A DNA stretch of 64,000 bases from Larimichthys crocea. Lineage: Eukaryota > Chordata > Actinopteri > Sciaenidae. Below are positions 28,601 through 38,345 of this stretch, in pieces. Every line of letters starts with the position of its first letter. The stretch's first letter is position 1. Under the pieces are notes generated by a model. The model was not told where the DNA came from, searched no databases, and worked only from the letters and a program-made list of their open reading frames with translations. Both the position numbers and the translations under genes were made by a program. The DNA lies in the NCBI RefSeq assembly GCF_000972845.2, contig NC_040012.1:6356097-6420096 (forward strand), read 5' to 3'.

Positions 28601-30187
28601 GCAGAGTCTTAGTTTGTGAGTCATCATGCTCTGCAGACTGCAGCAAAAGAAGATGACTAACATCAACAGGGATTTTATCAACTAAACTGAAAAGACCAAT
28701 TGGGGTTAAACCACCCATGCGAGTTTCTGGTGGGGTGACTGCCAGACCAGTATGTTCTCAGGGGTTCATAGAAAACTGACCTCATCAGGTCATGTGTTGA
28801 TTAGTTGTTATGTCTGGGCCAACCAACAGTGTGTTTAAAGTAAAAATGTTCATTCCCTAATTGCTGCTTTTATCTGCAATATCTGTTTTATCTTCTATCT
28901 CTGTACACTGAATATCTTTTGGACTGTTGGTTGGACAAAACAAGAAGTAAAGAGGTCATGTTGGGCTTGGGAAACTGTGATGGCTAAAAAAGATTATCAT
29001 CAAACTGACACTGACAATTAACATAATCTCAAAAAGTTACAACTAGTTTTGAGTGTTTATATCTGGGGTCTGCGCAAAAATGTTCTTCATTAACAAAGAG
29101 ACCCCCAAAAAGAGGTAAAGACTTCTTTCTTGAGATGAATAAAAACATATCAAAATGTCCCAAAGCCACTGTGATGACTTCACATGTTGTCTTGTCTGTG
29201 CAACAGTTAAAACCCCGCCCCAAAGATATTCAATTTGCAATGATAACATCCGAGATCCTGAAACCAGAAAATGGACATAAAAGGAGTTTTGTCCTGGATC
29301 TATAAGTTTTGAATTACTTATGATTGTGTACATGTGCTGCCTGACACAAAACTGTCCAGACAGTGTGGACTGTCAGCAGCTGGCCAGCGTTCACGCCACA
29401 GTTGACCTACCTCTAGCACCGGGCCGGCCCCGAGGACGGTCCGTTTCAGCCCGCCGCAGTAGGTCTTCTGGCTGAGGGCGGTCAGGCAGTGGATGAGATA
29501 ACTGCTGCTCTCAGTCTTCCCTGAGCCACTCTCACCAGATATCACAATACACTGGTTCACCTGCCTGTTCAGCATAGTACGGAAGGCTACGTCTGCTATG
29601 GCAAATATATGAGGGCTTAGTTTGCCCAGTGGCTGGTTCTCGTACATCTTGACATACTTGGGATTGTAGTAAACAGGGAGGAACTTATTGGGGTTGATGG
29701 CAATGAGGAGGTCACTGGCATAGGTGTAGATTTTACGCTGGTAAAAGCGCTGACGTAAAGTCTCCAGGGTACTCTCCTCGGTCACATCTGGGAGGTTACA
29801 GAGGTCGTCGTAGTCCTCTCTGCTGCTTTCCACTTGGTTGCGTCCAACGATGGCTTGCTGCTGCAGGACAAAGTAGTACCCATGGGTCTTAGAGTGCCAC
29901 TTCTGTGTCTCCGGTGGCCACAGCAGGACTCGCTCCAAAACTGAATCCCCAGCCTCCAGCAACTGCTCCTCTCCATCGCTCTCCCTGACCTCTAGCAGGC
30001 TGTACCTCTGGCTGGCATCCAGGCCCAGCGTGATCACGGCATTGTGGATGACAGTTCTCGCAGTGTCCCCGCCGCTGACCTGCAGGGGACAGTAGGCAGG
30101 TGTGTCCTGGGACAACCTGGGGTAGATCTGCACAACACGGGTCACTTCGTGCTGTTCAGGGGCCCCGGCTCCATCTGTAGTGCTCAT
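4496..30187 (-). CDS. myo9b: Unconventional myosin-IXb, complete gene (actin motor plus RhoGAP), about 40 coding exons
   Basis: Myosin IX proteins are single-headed actin motors with a C-terminal RhoGAP that inactivates Rho. Coding exons, in transcript order: 30187-29411, 22712-22618, 22479-22417, 22292-22193, 20946-20846, 19373-19250, 18946-18857, 18698-18582, 18111-17977, 17467-17346, 16936-16795, 16561-16372, 16259-16193, 15736-15644, 15567-15528, 15373-15251, 14489-14409, 14321-14211, 13165-13043, 12862-12713, ~12447-12217, 11579-11238, 11096-11015, 10809-10612, 9752-9652, 9565-9492, 9208-9024, 8233-8126, 8005-7835, 7733-7695, 7599-7488, 7391-7318, 7217-7025, 6422-6294, 5941-5836, 5742-5611, 5510-5387, 5260-5160, 5068-4938, 4758-4496. 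Every junction is GT-AG with matching phase except the entry into exon 21. The product is about 1,900 residues, against about 2,150 for human MYO9B. Domain order and the N-terminus fit MYO9B better than MYO9A. Which teleost duplicate it is cannot be decided here. Confidence 0.95.
5387..7217 (-). CDS. myo9b: myo9b exons 33-37: RhoGAP domain
   Basis: Exons 7217-7025, 6422-6294, 5941-5836, 5742-5611 and 5510-5387 encode a full RhoGAP fold, which speeds GTP hydrolysis on Rho. The catalytic arginine-finger loop [15 protein letters not shown] is intact. So are the conserved [17 protein letters not shown] helix, [16 protein letters not shown], and [19 protein letters not shown]. The domain ends in FRRYTEKMQ. 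Nothing in it suggests loss of activity, unlike the motor. Spacing and exon borders agree with mammalian MYO9B. Confidence 0.95.
6050..6115. repeat. Short dispersed element, CACTAGATGTCACT type
   Basis: The segment AACCACTAGATGTCACTGAT followed by ACATATTGTACTTTTAA closely resembles the segments at 8893-8945 and 62987-63030 (CACTAGACGGCACTAAAT, then CTGCTCCTTTAA). These look like the ends of one short dispersed family common in fish introns. Confidence 0.55.
6776..6859. repeat. Perfect tandem duplication, 42-base unit, in a myo9b intron
   Basis: Two head-to-tail copies of a 42-base unit (6776-6817 and 6818-6859), starting TTAGACTGAGAAATATAAAA, lie in the intron between exons 33 and 34. The two copies look identical, so the duplication is recent or an assembly artefact. 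Confidence 0.9.
7318..8233 (-). CDS. myo9b: myo9b exons 28-32: pre-C1 helix and C1 zinc-binding domain
   Basis: Exon 28 (8233-8126) ends [10 protein letters not shown]. Exon 29 (8005-7835) holds [12 protein letters not shown] and [17 protein letters not shown]. Exon 30 is a 39-base lysine-rich mini-exon. Exons 31-32 (7599-7488, 7391-7318) encode a complete C1 pattern: His of HLF, 12 residues, CDLC, 12 residues, CSAC, then CHKKC and a final Cys seven residues on. The 12-residue spacing between the second and third Cys matches mammalian MYO9B and is that of an atypical C1 domain. It is expected to bind zinc and act as a structural or lipid or protein contact next to the GAP domain rather than as a phorbol-ester receptor. 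Confidence 0.92.
8234..9023. repeat. myo9b intron 27 with diverged tandem repeat, short dispersed element and ATC microsatellite
   Basis: Two related blocks resemble each other: 8494-8545 (AGGGAAGACTGGCCTGGTCG then TGGTGACTTCTCC) and 8639-8690 (AGGGAGGACTGATCAGGTCA then TGGCGACTTTTAG). A short element carrying CCACTAGATGTCACTG ends near 8945. A (GAT)n run at 8984-9018 abuts the exon 27 donor. No coding potential was recognised. Confidence 0.6.
9024..11579 (-). CDS. myo9b: myo9b exons 22-27: low-complexity linker between neck and C1 domain
   Basis: Exon 22 (11579-11238) is rich in charged residues and prolines (for example [16 protein letters not shown]) and is predicted to be disordered. Exon 23 (11096-11015) is serine-rich ([18 protein letters not shown]). 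Exon 24 (10809-10612) has a dense basic block, [20 protein letters not shown]. It can end at 10612 or 10618, as both AAG|GTACTG and CAG|GTCAAG keep frame. Exons 25 and 26 are short. Exon 27 (9208-9024) ends in the conserved [17 protein letters not shown], which corresponds to the mammalian ITNANELKYLDEFLLNK. The linker is shorter than in human MYO9B, which accounts for much of the size difference. Confidence 0.88.
9753..10587. other. myo9b intron 24 with intronic poly(A) signals
   Basis: No further exon is seen. On the - strand, reading straight through the exon 24 donor reaches a stop at 10588, and AATAAA follows at 10484-10479 and 10369-10364. These could serve a shortened transcript. Confidence 0.5.
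12217..13165 (-). CDS. myo9b: myo9b exons 19-21: end of motor and IQ-motif neck
   Basis: Exon 19 (13165-13043) reads [13 protein letters not shown] to SSYQIGRTK. Exon 20 (12862-12713) starts [11 protein letters not shown] and contains the first IQ-like helix ([20 protein letters not shown]), ending at MIIQ with a CAG|GTACC donor in phase 0. Exon 21, ending at 12217 in phase 2, encodes an IQ-like segment, [12 protein letters not shown], then [17 protein letters not shown] motifs bind calmodulin light chains. The start of exon 21 is unresolved. AG acceptors that keep its open frame (12447 or 12444) are out of phase with exon 20, while in-phase acceptors meet a stop. This could be a sequence error, a missed micro-exon or a real lesion. 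Confidence 0.8.
13545..14035 (-). mobile_element. Decayed non-LTR retrotransposon (LINE) 3' fragment
   Basis: On the - strand, 13818-13549 reads [20 protein letters not shown] followed by a region ending [14 protein letters not shown]. The LHWLP...I..K and SLS.FK..LKT blocks are the usual C-terminal end of LINE reverse-transcriptase ORFs. The part upstream (to 14035) is broken by stops. It lies in the myo9b intron between exons 18 and 19, in the same orientation as the gene. A related copy lies in opposite orientation at 42626-42835. Confidence 0.75.
14211..22712 (-). CDS. myo9b: myo9b exons 2-18: myosin motor domain core
   Basis: Seventeen exons carry the rest of the catalytic head. Switch I is canonical ([11 protein letters not shown], exon 2). 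[14 protein letters not shown] follows in exon 3, and [13 protein letters not shown] in exon 5. Switch II is LDMFGFE (exon 9), where myosins normally have DIFGFE. Exons 12-16 hold the class IX loop-2 insertion, with basic stretches and [16 protein letters not shown] where mammals have KKKKPPSISAQF. Exons 17-18 cover the SH1-helix area. Several near-invariant residues differ: [10 protein letters not shown] for the usual [19 protein letters not shown] for [21 protein letters not shown] for IRCIRSNAEK, and [14 protein letters not shown] for TGMLETVRIRRSGY. The frame is open throughout with good splice sites, so this looks like a translated but divergent head rather than a pseudogene. Confidence 0.92.
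19391..19413 (+). repeat. Short interstitial telomere-like repeat
   Basis: TTAGGGTTAGGGTTAGGTTAG: two perfect and two partial vertebrate telomere units, lying about 18 bases on the intron side of the myo9b exon 6 acceptor. Confidence 0.8.
19430..20845. other. myo9b intron 5 remainder
   Basis: About 1.4 kb of ordinary AT-rich intron. I see no exon, RNA gene or clear mobile element. Confidence 0.5.
21045..21372. mobile_element. Teleost dispersed repeat in myo9b intron 4
   Basis: The segment runs from CATTCCAGCTCCTCCTGGGG through GGACGTGCCTGGAATACCTC and CACCTCAGCTGGCTCC to TTTCGGTCACTACCCAAAGC. This order of motifs recurs in many fish genomes as a dispersed repeat. It is GC-rich and distinct from the AT-rich intron around it. 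I cannot assign it to a named family from sequence alone. Short open frames across it (both strands) are not genes. Confidence 0.7.
23672..23920 (+). mobile_element. tRNA-derived SINE
   Basis: It begins GAGCGGCTGTGGCTCAGGAGGTAGAGC, whose TGGCTCAGGAGG is a pol III box A. It continues with GTGTCCTTAGATACTGAAGCCC, TGATGAGCAGCTGGCACCTTG and ends GCCTTGAGTGGTTAGAAGAC ... TATATAAGTGCAGTCCATT. This is a familiar teleost SINE layout. The box B region appears to be deleted, so it is a dead copy. Confidence 0.85.
25663..25694 (+). repeat. (TC)n microsatellite
   Basis: About 16 TC units in myo9b intron 1. Confidence 0.9.
29411..30187 (-). CDS. myo9b: myo9b exon 1: Ras-association domain and start of the motor with P-loop
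   Basis: This 777-base exon encodes residues 1-259. The start is the first ATG of the open frame, eleven codons before [10 protein letters not shown], and the same place as the mammalian start. Residues about 10-110 form the N-terminal Ras-association-like domain typical of class IX, ending in LLWPPETQ. The motor begins near [18 protein letters not shown], followed by [17 protein letters not shown]. The ATP-binding P-loop GESGSGKT is intact, within [17 protein letters not shown]. The exon ends GAGPVLE at a GTAGGT donor. A single large first coding exon carrying all of this is also the arrangement in MYO9B. The next exon lies 6.7 kb away. Confidence 0.95.
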
Positions 30188-30252
30188 TCTGATATACAGA
30201 TGTACAGGCGGGCTTCAGCATAACTTACTGCCCCGACTCTCTGCCTGCACCC

Positions 30253-31075
30253 ACTGTAAAAAAAACACATAAAGAGTTTAAAATGAAGGAAAGAAAGTAG
30301 GAATTAAGGTAAAAGATCATAAGTTTGAGTCCATTTACACCACACAAAGTGTAAGGAGCACTCCCTGTACTGCTACTATACCTCTAAAGTATATAAAATC
30401 ACTGTTTAAACATGCAAATACTGTATATACTGTCATATCCACCTATGTTCTGTACATAAAGCAACCTGCAACTCTGCAGCATTGCCATACTCTGCCTACA
30501 AATATACATATTTATTTAATGTATACTTGTTTTTAGGTGTATTTATATCTGTCTTGTGCAAGTGCAAATTCCTTGTGTGTGTGCACGTACCTGCCCAGTC
30601 AAAGTGGCTCTGAAACACTCTTTACAGTTAAATGCATGAAAACATTTCCACCCATAGTATGCAAACAGCATTTCCTCTTATCCAAATCATAAATTCCCAC
30701 CCAGGTGATACATGTCAGACGGTGACAAACAAAGTGTCAAATTTAAGTCTCACCTTTCATGAAAAGCAGCTTTTAAAGTTTTAAATCCTTAAAGAATAAA
30801 AATAAAAACTCCTGAGAGCGAAGAGCAGATCTCTGCACCTCCTCCGGTTAACTCCAATCACACAACTGAAGGTGGAAAGAGAAAAAAAAAAGTTTCTTCA
30901 CCTGAGCTTCACGGAATAAAGGTGAGCGAAGCAACACTTAGACTTTTAAAGGATAAACAGAGACTTCCCGGCGGTTTCAGCTCGTTGTTGTCCGTGTAAA
31001 TCAGTTTCTTTGGGGGAAACTGGGAGATTAACGTCCTCCTCGTCGTCCCGGTCGAAAAAAACCTTAGGTTAACGT
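30253..31075 (-). promoter_or_regulatory. myo9b: myo9b 5' UTR, first intron and probable promoter region
   Basis: The start codon exon extends upstream to an acceptor TTTTTTTACAG|TGGGTG, so the exon begins at 30253. A matching donor CAG|GTGAAG ends a non-coding exon at 30902. This leaves a 648-base first intron (30901-30254) and a leader exon running up to perhaps 31070. The leader exon region is moderately GC-rich, with several CpGs. No TATA box was recognised, and the transcription start is a guess. Microsatellites begin directly upstream at about 31100. Confidence 0.6.
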
Positions 31076-31097
31076 TTACTTCCTAGATTTCTCCACT

Positions 31098-31099
<2 letters not shown>

Positions 31100-31140
<41 letters not shown>
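31100..31140 (+). repeat. (AC)n microsatellite upstream of myo9b
   Basis: An uninterrupted run of about 20 AC units immediately upstream of the inferred myo9b leader exon. Confidence 0.95.
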
Positions 31141-31142
<2 letters not shown>

Positions 31143-31252
31143 AAGCGTCGACGAGGTGGAAGTGAGTGGATGTTTTTCCTTCACTGACCTGAAGGATGCA
31201 ACCACTTTAACCAACAGCAGGTAAACTACAGAGAAATAAACACAACTGAGAG

Positions 31253-31255
<3 letters not shown>

Positions 31256-31297
<42 letters not shown>
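31256..31297 (+). repeat. (AG)n microsatellite
   Basis: About 20 AG units between the AC run and the minisatellite. Confidence 0.95.
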
Positions 31298-31302
<5 letters not shown>

Positions 31303-31419
31303 AGGTGACAGTTTCACTTCACCAAGAGAGAAGTTAATAAACAGACTCAGCTCAGCATTTTAATTTGTTACTTTGTTACTGTGAGCCAGCTGTGTGCTGT
31401 GAGCGCCATCTAGTGACTC

Positions 31420-31718
31420 ACTGCTGTCTGTGTCCTGACTATCTGTCTCTCTGCTGTCTGTGTCCTGTATGTCTGTCAGTCTGCTGTCTGTGTCCTGTCT
31501 CTCTCTCTGCTGTCTGTGTCCTGTCTGTCTCTCTGCAGTCTGTGTCCTGTCTGTCTCTCTGCTGTCTGTGTCCTGTCTGTCTCTCTGCTGTGTCCTGTCT
31601 GTCTCTCTGCTGTCTGTGTCCTGTCTCTCTCTCTGCTGTGTCCTGTCTGTCTCTCTGCTATCTGTGTCCTGTCTGTCTGTCTGCTGTCTGTGTCCTGTCT
31701 GTCTCTCTGCTGTCTGTG

Positions 31719-31766
<48 letters not shown>

Positions 31767-31881
31767 GCTGTTTGTGTCCTGACTGTCTCTCTGCTGTCTG
31801 TGTCCTGGCTGTCTGTCTGTCTGTCTGTCTTTCTCTCTGCTGTTTGTGTCCTTTCTCTCTCTCTGCTGTCTGTGTCCTGGC

Positions 31882-31914
<33 letters not shown>

Positions 31915-32197
31915 GCTGTCTGTATCCTGTCTGTCTCACTGCTGTCTGTGTCCTGTCTGTCTGTCTCTCTGCTGTGTCCTGTCTGTCTCTCTGCTGTCAG
32001 TGTCCTGTCTGTCTGTCTGTCTCTCTGCTGTCTGTGTCCTGTCTGTGTCTCTGCTGTCTGGGTCCTGTTTGTCTCTCTGCTGTTTGTGTCCTGTCTGTCT
32101 GTCTCTTTGCTGTCTGTGTCCTGTCTGTCTGTCTGCTGTCTATATCCTGTCTGTCTCTCTCTCTGCTGTCTGTGTCCTGGCTGTCTCTCTGCTGTCA
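31420..32197 (+). repeat. 26-base minisatellite, about two dozen copies
   Basis: A pyrimidine-rich tandem array has the unit CTGCTGTCTGTGTCCTGTCTGTCTCT, with length changes caused mainly by varying numbers of CTGT and CTCT steps. Embedded (CTGT)n runs occur at about 31722-31762 and 31880-31910. Because the unit has no stop in any forward frame, long forward open frames (up to 291 codons) appear across it. They are an artefact and not genes. Confidence 0.95.
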
Positions 32198-32218
32198 GAT
32201 TGATATTCTTTGGAGATT

Positions 32219-32710
32219 TAGTACCAGTGGTGTAAAGTAACTAAGTACATTTACTCAGGTGTGGAAGAAGTACTCTTTTACTTAAATAAAAGTAGCAATA
32301 CCACAGTGTAGATATACTCTGTTCTGCATTCAAAGTACTAAAAGTACAAAGCATCGAAATATACTTAAAGCGCCAAAATAAAAAAAATCTTATTCAGAAA
32401 TAATGTATATTATATTATTGTATTACAGTATGTGCTCACTATTTATAATAGTGTACGTGGGGATAATTTTAATATATATATAAAAAAAATAAAATAACTT
32501 ATAGTATATAAATATCTAATATGTGTTGATTATATTTTGTGTTATTCACAAAGAAAAGAGAAAACTGTAGTAAACAAAGGAGAGTACAAGTACCTCAAAA
32601 CTGTTCTTAAGTATAGTACTTGTGTAAATGTACTCAGTGTTACTGCATTTACTCAAGAACTGTACTTTAGTATAATGCTAGATTCTTGTACTTCAAGTAG
32701 TTACTTCTCA
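32219..32710. mobile_element. Degenerate non-autonomous element, CAGTGGTG...AAGTACTT type
   Basis: It starts ACCAGTGGTGTAAAGTAACTAAGTACATTTACTCAGG and includes AGTACAAGTACCTCAAAACTG and ACTTAAGTA-type blocks facing the other way near 32590-32705. This arrangement of 'AAGTACttttACTTaagta' ends is a widespread fish element. Related partial copies are at 36176-36480 and 55478-55625. It is rearranged and has no coding capacity. Confidence 0.65.
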
Positions 32711-34859
32711 GATTAGTATTTAACATAAAAAAACACGCGAGACCTTATCTCTCTAAACTTCCCAAATAGTGTCATTTAAATCATCTTTCCAAACCTAAAG
32801 AAGTTAAATGATTCAATATTTCACAAAAAAAAGCAGAGAACAGATTTTTGTAAATCTTTTTACTTGTGACTCTTTTAATGGCTCGATAGTTTGGAAACCA
32901 CTGAAATACTGTGTAAGTAAAGTTAACCTACTCGTCCTCGACCATCTTCAACAGTAACACACTGCGTCTACACTGATGCATCAAAATGAACAATCTAAAA
33001 ATATTATGTCTACGTTCTTAAACTAAGAGATAAGAACAGAGTGAAGTAGAAAGTAGTCAAAAATAGAAATAATTATGACATAATAGAGTGTAACTTTATT
33101 GCTCTGCCAGCGCAGAAAATACAGTAAACACAATAAAGATAATTGACACAACACAGAAACGATGAGCCGTACAGGAATATGTGTGCAAAAGTTGATGTAT
33201 TTTATTAAAATGTCCTGAATTCTTCATCTTGTTTACCTGGGGCGTTGTCCAAAAGGTGTTGTATCAAAGTGGAGAAGACGGTCGGTGTCATTAGATAATA
33301 AACAGAGCTTTTGGTTTTAAGATTTAATGCCACTTTTTAATGGCCTGTGTGCTGCTCCGGTGTCCTAAAAAAACAGAAAATAATGTACTCAGCAACTGTT
33401 CCAGAGGCCACAAATCCCTTTGACACTTTTAATTAACATTTTTGGCTTCAAACCGTCTTATGAAAATTAAAGAAGTTGTTTGTTTGGTCTGATTTATTTG
33501 TTTATTTATTCATAAGGGGTTATGTAAAGTTATTTTAAGGTTATGCTGAACGATAAGTCACTTTGCAGAGCAGCTTCTGCTGATGACACATCCCCCAGTA
33601 ACGTTTTTAAAATAATATAAATAATCCTGTTGGGACTATTTTGGGCATTGTAATGCTCAACAGGGATTGAAACTATGTCACTATAGTGACCTTATCATAT
33701 TTGGTTTGCACTATAATTTCATTGTACTATTCTCAGAGGATACTATCTTTAGTTTATGGGGGCGATAGATACAATAAAAGAAACACCTGTACAATACAAT
33801 GCAAATCAATGCAAATCTGCAGCAAACCTTCTGCAGAGAGGATGTAATGCAAGGCTGACATTTGCCTGTGACGTGCAGCAGTGGCAGTATTATGCAAATC
33901 CTTTTTATATAGGTCATACAGACCACATGCTGTCAAGTTAGGTAAAAAAAAAAGAGTTCACATGGAATTTCTTCTTTGCTTTTGGGCGTTATGTTCTCAC
34001 CTGCACAAATGTTTTACCGTTCTTGCTGGCAATTTAAAAAAACAACATGCAAATAAAGACAAGGTGAGTCTTTCTCATACACAAAGACACTTCAATGCAA
34101 ATTAAAGGTGTAGAAACAAAAAAAAACATTAAATTAAATGATAAAAAAAAAGTTAGAAATAAATAGAGGATTGCTAAAGATGTACGTGCAAGTTGGAAAA
34201 CTAATTCAGCTAAAGTACAAAAACAAGCTGGTTTGGGGGGGAAATGGCTGCTGATATTTGAAGCAGCATTAAAGTAGCATTGAGTTCAGGTATTTTAATC
34301 CCTCTGAAGGGTCAGGCTGACATATTTAAACACAGAAAAAGAAGAATCTGTGCCCTTCACAGTCTGCGCCTGAGAAAAGATAATAATGTGAATGTCACAC
34401 TCCAGTCTGTAGTTCAACACAGATTTAGTTTGGAGCCACTGATATGTAATTGCAAAGTAAGAAAATGTGAAATTTTAGAGCTTTTCAACAATGTTTTCTT
34501 TTCCAATTAATGTTTGCACGTCTGCAGACTTTATTTAGCCCAAAAGAAGATGACCTCAGGTCAAAACTAATTGTTCGCACGCCACCACCCCGACATCCAG
34601 AATCAATAACGTGTCATATAATGATCGTTTTTGCTTATGCTAATGCAGCTCCTGTCCGTTCAGGTGTATAATGACTGCAGAGGTGTTGAGGCGCTATATT
34701 CCAGTTTAGTGTGGAGGCTCGCGGACACACTGACAGCTTATTATACTGTGAGGAATGAAGAGAGGCAACGTAAAGTGTTACTCAGCACAAATCAGCTGCT
34801 GTTGATAACGACTACCTGCAGAGGCAGCCAGATTCACCCACACAGCGAGACAAATTAGG

Positions 34860-34896
<37 letters not shown>

Positions 34897-34916
34897 CACA
34901 CACACACAAACACACA
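34860..34916 (+). repeat. Compound (AC)(TA)(AC) microsatellite
   Basis: An AC run, a TATA run and a second AC run with interruptions form a symmetric block. Confidence 0.9.
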
Positions 34917-36175
34917 GATGTGCACACACATCATTTCTTTGTGTCAGAATCACAAATTCATCACTCCTGACAAAACACACATCGCTGTGATAAACACATT
35001 TGTGGTCATTTACGATGTGTTCCCTCTGATTATCTTTATGAGGGATGACGACGACGACGGCGACCTTGTTAGTGCTGTTGGTGTCATAGTAGGTGTCACT
35101 CTTGTTCCTGCTGGACTGAGCCAGTTCTGCAAAGACACACTGAATCCAGTTCAGTAGGCACAGGAGTACACAACTTGGAAAAAGTCCACGTTATCACATG
35201 ATGCCAAAAATGATTTAGAGCACGAAATTTAACAAGCTACGGCTCTATTTTAAACTCTCTGAGGAAAAGTAAGTCCGTAGTTGACACATTGACGCAGCTT
35301 TTATCGACTGAAATCATCTTTATCTTGGAAAATGTGAAGCTTTAGGTCATAATCTTTCTTTTTTAAATAGAAATGTGGTGTTGAAAATGAATACTATGCT
35401 TCGAAAATCTTTCTTCTTCTTCATAAAACCCCCATAAATCAGAAGAAGTTGACAACATCACAGTGTGTCTGAACATGCAAAGACGTCCACAGCATTCCTC
35501 TTTGTTGTTTTACAGTAAAAGGTGGGCCGGTTTCTTTCTTTCTTTCCTTCCCGTGCATCCTCCTTGCCTCACCTCTCAGTTTGGGGATGGCTGAGGACTC
35601 TCAGGTATGCAAGAGTTTATTCTTTCATGTTAGACACTGAACTTAGCCACTGTGAACAATTCCTGTTTGGTTCAATGCTCACTAATGAGCTAAGTTCTGC
35701 ATCTTCAGAAAAGTCATCCCGGAGTGGCATTTCGAAGCAGGAAATCTGAGATCTGTGTGTCTCATTCTGCAAGGAAACAAAAAACTTTACACAACTCGTA
35801 AAAAATTAGACTTTTTAACGGAGAACGTGGATTTTTAGCGACGTTGCAATCATGCTTAGTCCTGTAAAAGTAATCATGCCTGCTGTTTTCACGCTGTGTC
35901 TTATCCAAATGGGAAATCCAGGTCCACTGCAAGGAGAGAAAGTCATTAAATAAAGAAAAAAAAACTGAGGAAATTTGCTCATAAAAACAAACTATATTAG
36001 TCTAATATATCATACAGACCACTAATGTGAATGTAGAACATGTGGAGGCGTAAGATGTGAGGTTGGCCAAAGAGTTGAACTGCAGTTTATTACTTTCAAA
36101 TGCAATAAATGAATGAGCTCTTTTCATGACATGCGCGTTAATAAAGGAAAATTACCTCATATGACTCCTCAAATC

Positions 36176-36480
36176 CAGTGGTGGAAGAAGTATTTCACTT
36201 AAAGTACAACTAAAAATACTCCAGTACTAGTAAACATGCTCATTATAGAGCAGAACGACACTTGGATTATTATAACTGACAGTTCTTTATACACTGTTGT
36301 TGTCAGGTTGCGTTAATGATCAGTAACTATATGAATATGGTGGAGTAAAAAGTTCAATATTTACCTCAAATGTGATGAAACAGAAGTAAAAAAAAAAGCG
36401 GCATAAAATAATGGAGATAGTCGAGTGAAGTAAATGTGCTACTTTCCTGTTCAAATGTAACTACTAAAGAAGAAGGTCAC
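36176..36480. mobile_element. Degenerate CAGTGGTGGAAGAAGTA-type element
   Basis: It begins CCAGTGGTGGAAGAAGTATT and includes GTGGAGTAAAAAGTTCAATATTTACC and GTCGAGTGAAGTAAATGTGC, matching the family at 32219-32710. Confidence 0.6.
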
Positions 36481-38345
36481 ACCAGGCCTGGATGCAGCCA
36501 CACACTCTCATATGTACTGTTTGACATGATGACTTGGTGTTTTTTTACATTTTTTAATAGACTTTAAATGTAGATTTGTTTTTCTCACGCATGCAAGAGG
36601 CTTTAATCCTTCCCTCCCCGGCTGAGAAGAGTCTTCATCGTTTGTACTCGTATAGTTTGTCTGAGCCTCGGGACACGGGCTCAGTTTTCAGAATAAACTG
36701 TTAGCACGCCCACTCTGTGGTGTCATGACATCACCCCACTCAGTAAAAAAACAACTCACTCTCACGTTCACGTCGCCTCAATCTGGAGCTTTATGAGCAA
36801 AACTTGCTGCACACAGATGCATCAATTGTGTCTTGATATTTTAAGATCTACATCCCCTCTTTGGCTAAAATGGGAAAGTCAGACTGTGATTTCTCTCCTC
36901 CAGATGCACTGGGTTAAATGTTAAATAAGTGCTACAAATGAAGATAATAACACTTAATTAGAGCAGTTTGTAATTTCCTCATCACCTCTTTATTTTTGTG
37001 GATTGACGGTGATCTCAAACTCTTGCAGCAGCACAAATCTTGTAAACACAACCCAAGAGTTGGATTAGTTTCAAGGGTATCAGTGTCCAAGTGAAGTTAC
37101 CTGAGCTCAACTGCCATTATGTCATTTTTCACCCTGCTTCATGAGAAGAAAAGGCAGCTGCAGCCTTTGTCATCCCGCCACCTCCTTCTTCCCTGTGGAG
37201 AAGAAAGTGTGATGATCCATCTTTTGGGATTAAACAAGCAGGAAACCAAAAAAAAAAAATCCCCCGCTATCACCTCCCCTATATGACTTTATTCAACTTC
37301 TCAAGGCTTGTTCTGCTCAGGTTAATCGCTGCTTCTGGAGGGGAGAAGCAAGCAAAACATTTTAGAGATGGTGGAGATGTTATGTTAAAGACAAAAAGTG
37401 GGTGCATTAGGAGGAAAGAGAAAGGAATAAAAATAGCTGAAGAGAGCGAAAGAGAAAGAACGGCACAGTCTGAAACAGTCTGTACAAGCAATTCAGCAGC
37501 GCCATATTCAGCAAAAAAACAAAACATTCCCAAATAAGAAAAGATGCACTTAAATGCATTACAACACAATTTAAACACATGATATTGATTCTGTCTTCTG
37601 TTGTCCAAAGAGCTGAGATACCAGCGTTCATTGCATCTAATCCTAAAAGTGCCTGTGAAAGGTTGTGAATCTCAACTTACCTGCATGTGAAGGAAGAAAG
37701 CGGGATGATAAAGACAAGAAAGAGGGGCCTTCGCTGTCGTCAAACCTGATCACTCTCTGCTGGGTTCACCTCACTGGTTTCTGTTGCATGTTCTTAACCA
37801 AGACGGCGGCTGCCTTCGTGCTCCTCTGGCTGTTCGGTGTGAGGTGTGGGTGAACGAGGAAGGAGGGGGGAGCATGTGTGAAAAGAGAGTAGGCACGAAA
37901 AGGGGAGGGGAAGACCGAGGGGAAGGAGGGGAGGCATGGAGGGGAGGGAGAAGGGGATGATGGGACAGGTGTGGAATTTACACACCCTGCTGGTAGCGCG
38001 CACTATTGGCATATTTGGCTCAGTGTGATGACTCACCCTCTCTTATGGTGGAAGTGAGGGAAAATGTGGGTTTGTGAGTGATAGGGAGACACAAACTGGA
38101 TAAACTGTCTGCAGGATGTGTCATTGTTTCGAGTCAGGAATAGCCTCTTAACTTTTTAGTCTAAAATATATGTTATTCGTGCTTAGGACAACTATATCTG
38201 AGCACAGGAAACACAGAGAAGCAACCTGATTAGCCCTGTAGGGCATGTACACGTTGTAGATATATTAAGTTTCACAGTCAAGATATTCCCATTGCACATT
38301 TAAAACAACTGGACGTTGGATCATCGGTGGACCTGAGGCAGGCTG

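Larger units (their letters stand above)
22713..29410. other. myo9b intron 1 (6.7 kb)
   Basis: This large intron separates the P-loop exon from the switch I exon. It contains a tRNA-derived SINE (23672-23920), a (TC)n run (about 25663-25694), a short (GT)n run (about 26467-26484) and otherwise AT-rich sequence. Long first introns often carry enhancers, but I see no specific element. None of the open frames in it looks like protein. Confidence 0.7.

Noticed and set aside
31100..31297. Possible CRISPR-like or prokaryotic repeat array
   Set aside because: These are plain dinucleotide microsatellites in a vertebrate genome. No spacers or cas genes are present.
31365..32240. Forward open frames of 291, 247 and 129 codons rich in Cys/Leu/Ser
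   Set aside because: They are translations of the 26-base minisatellite, which has no stop codon in any forward frame. There are no splice sites, domain or non-repetitive sequence.
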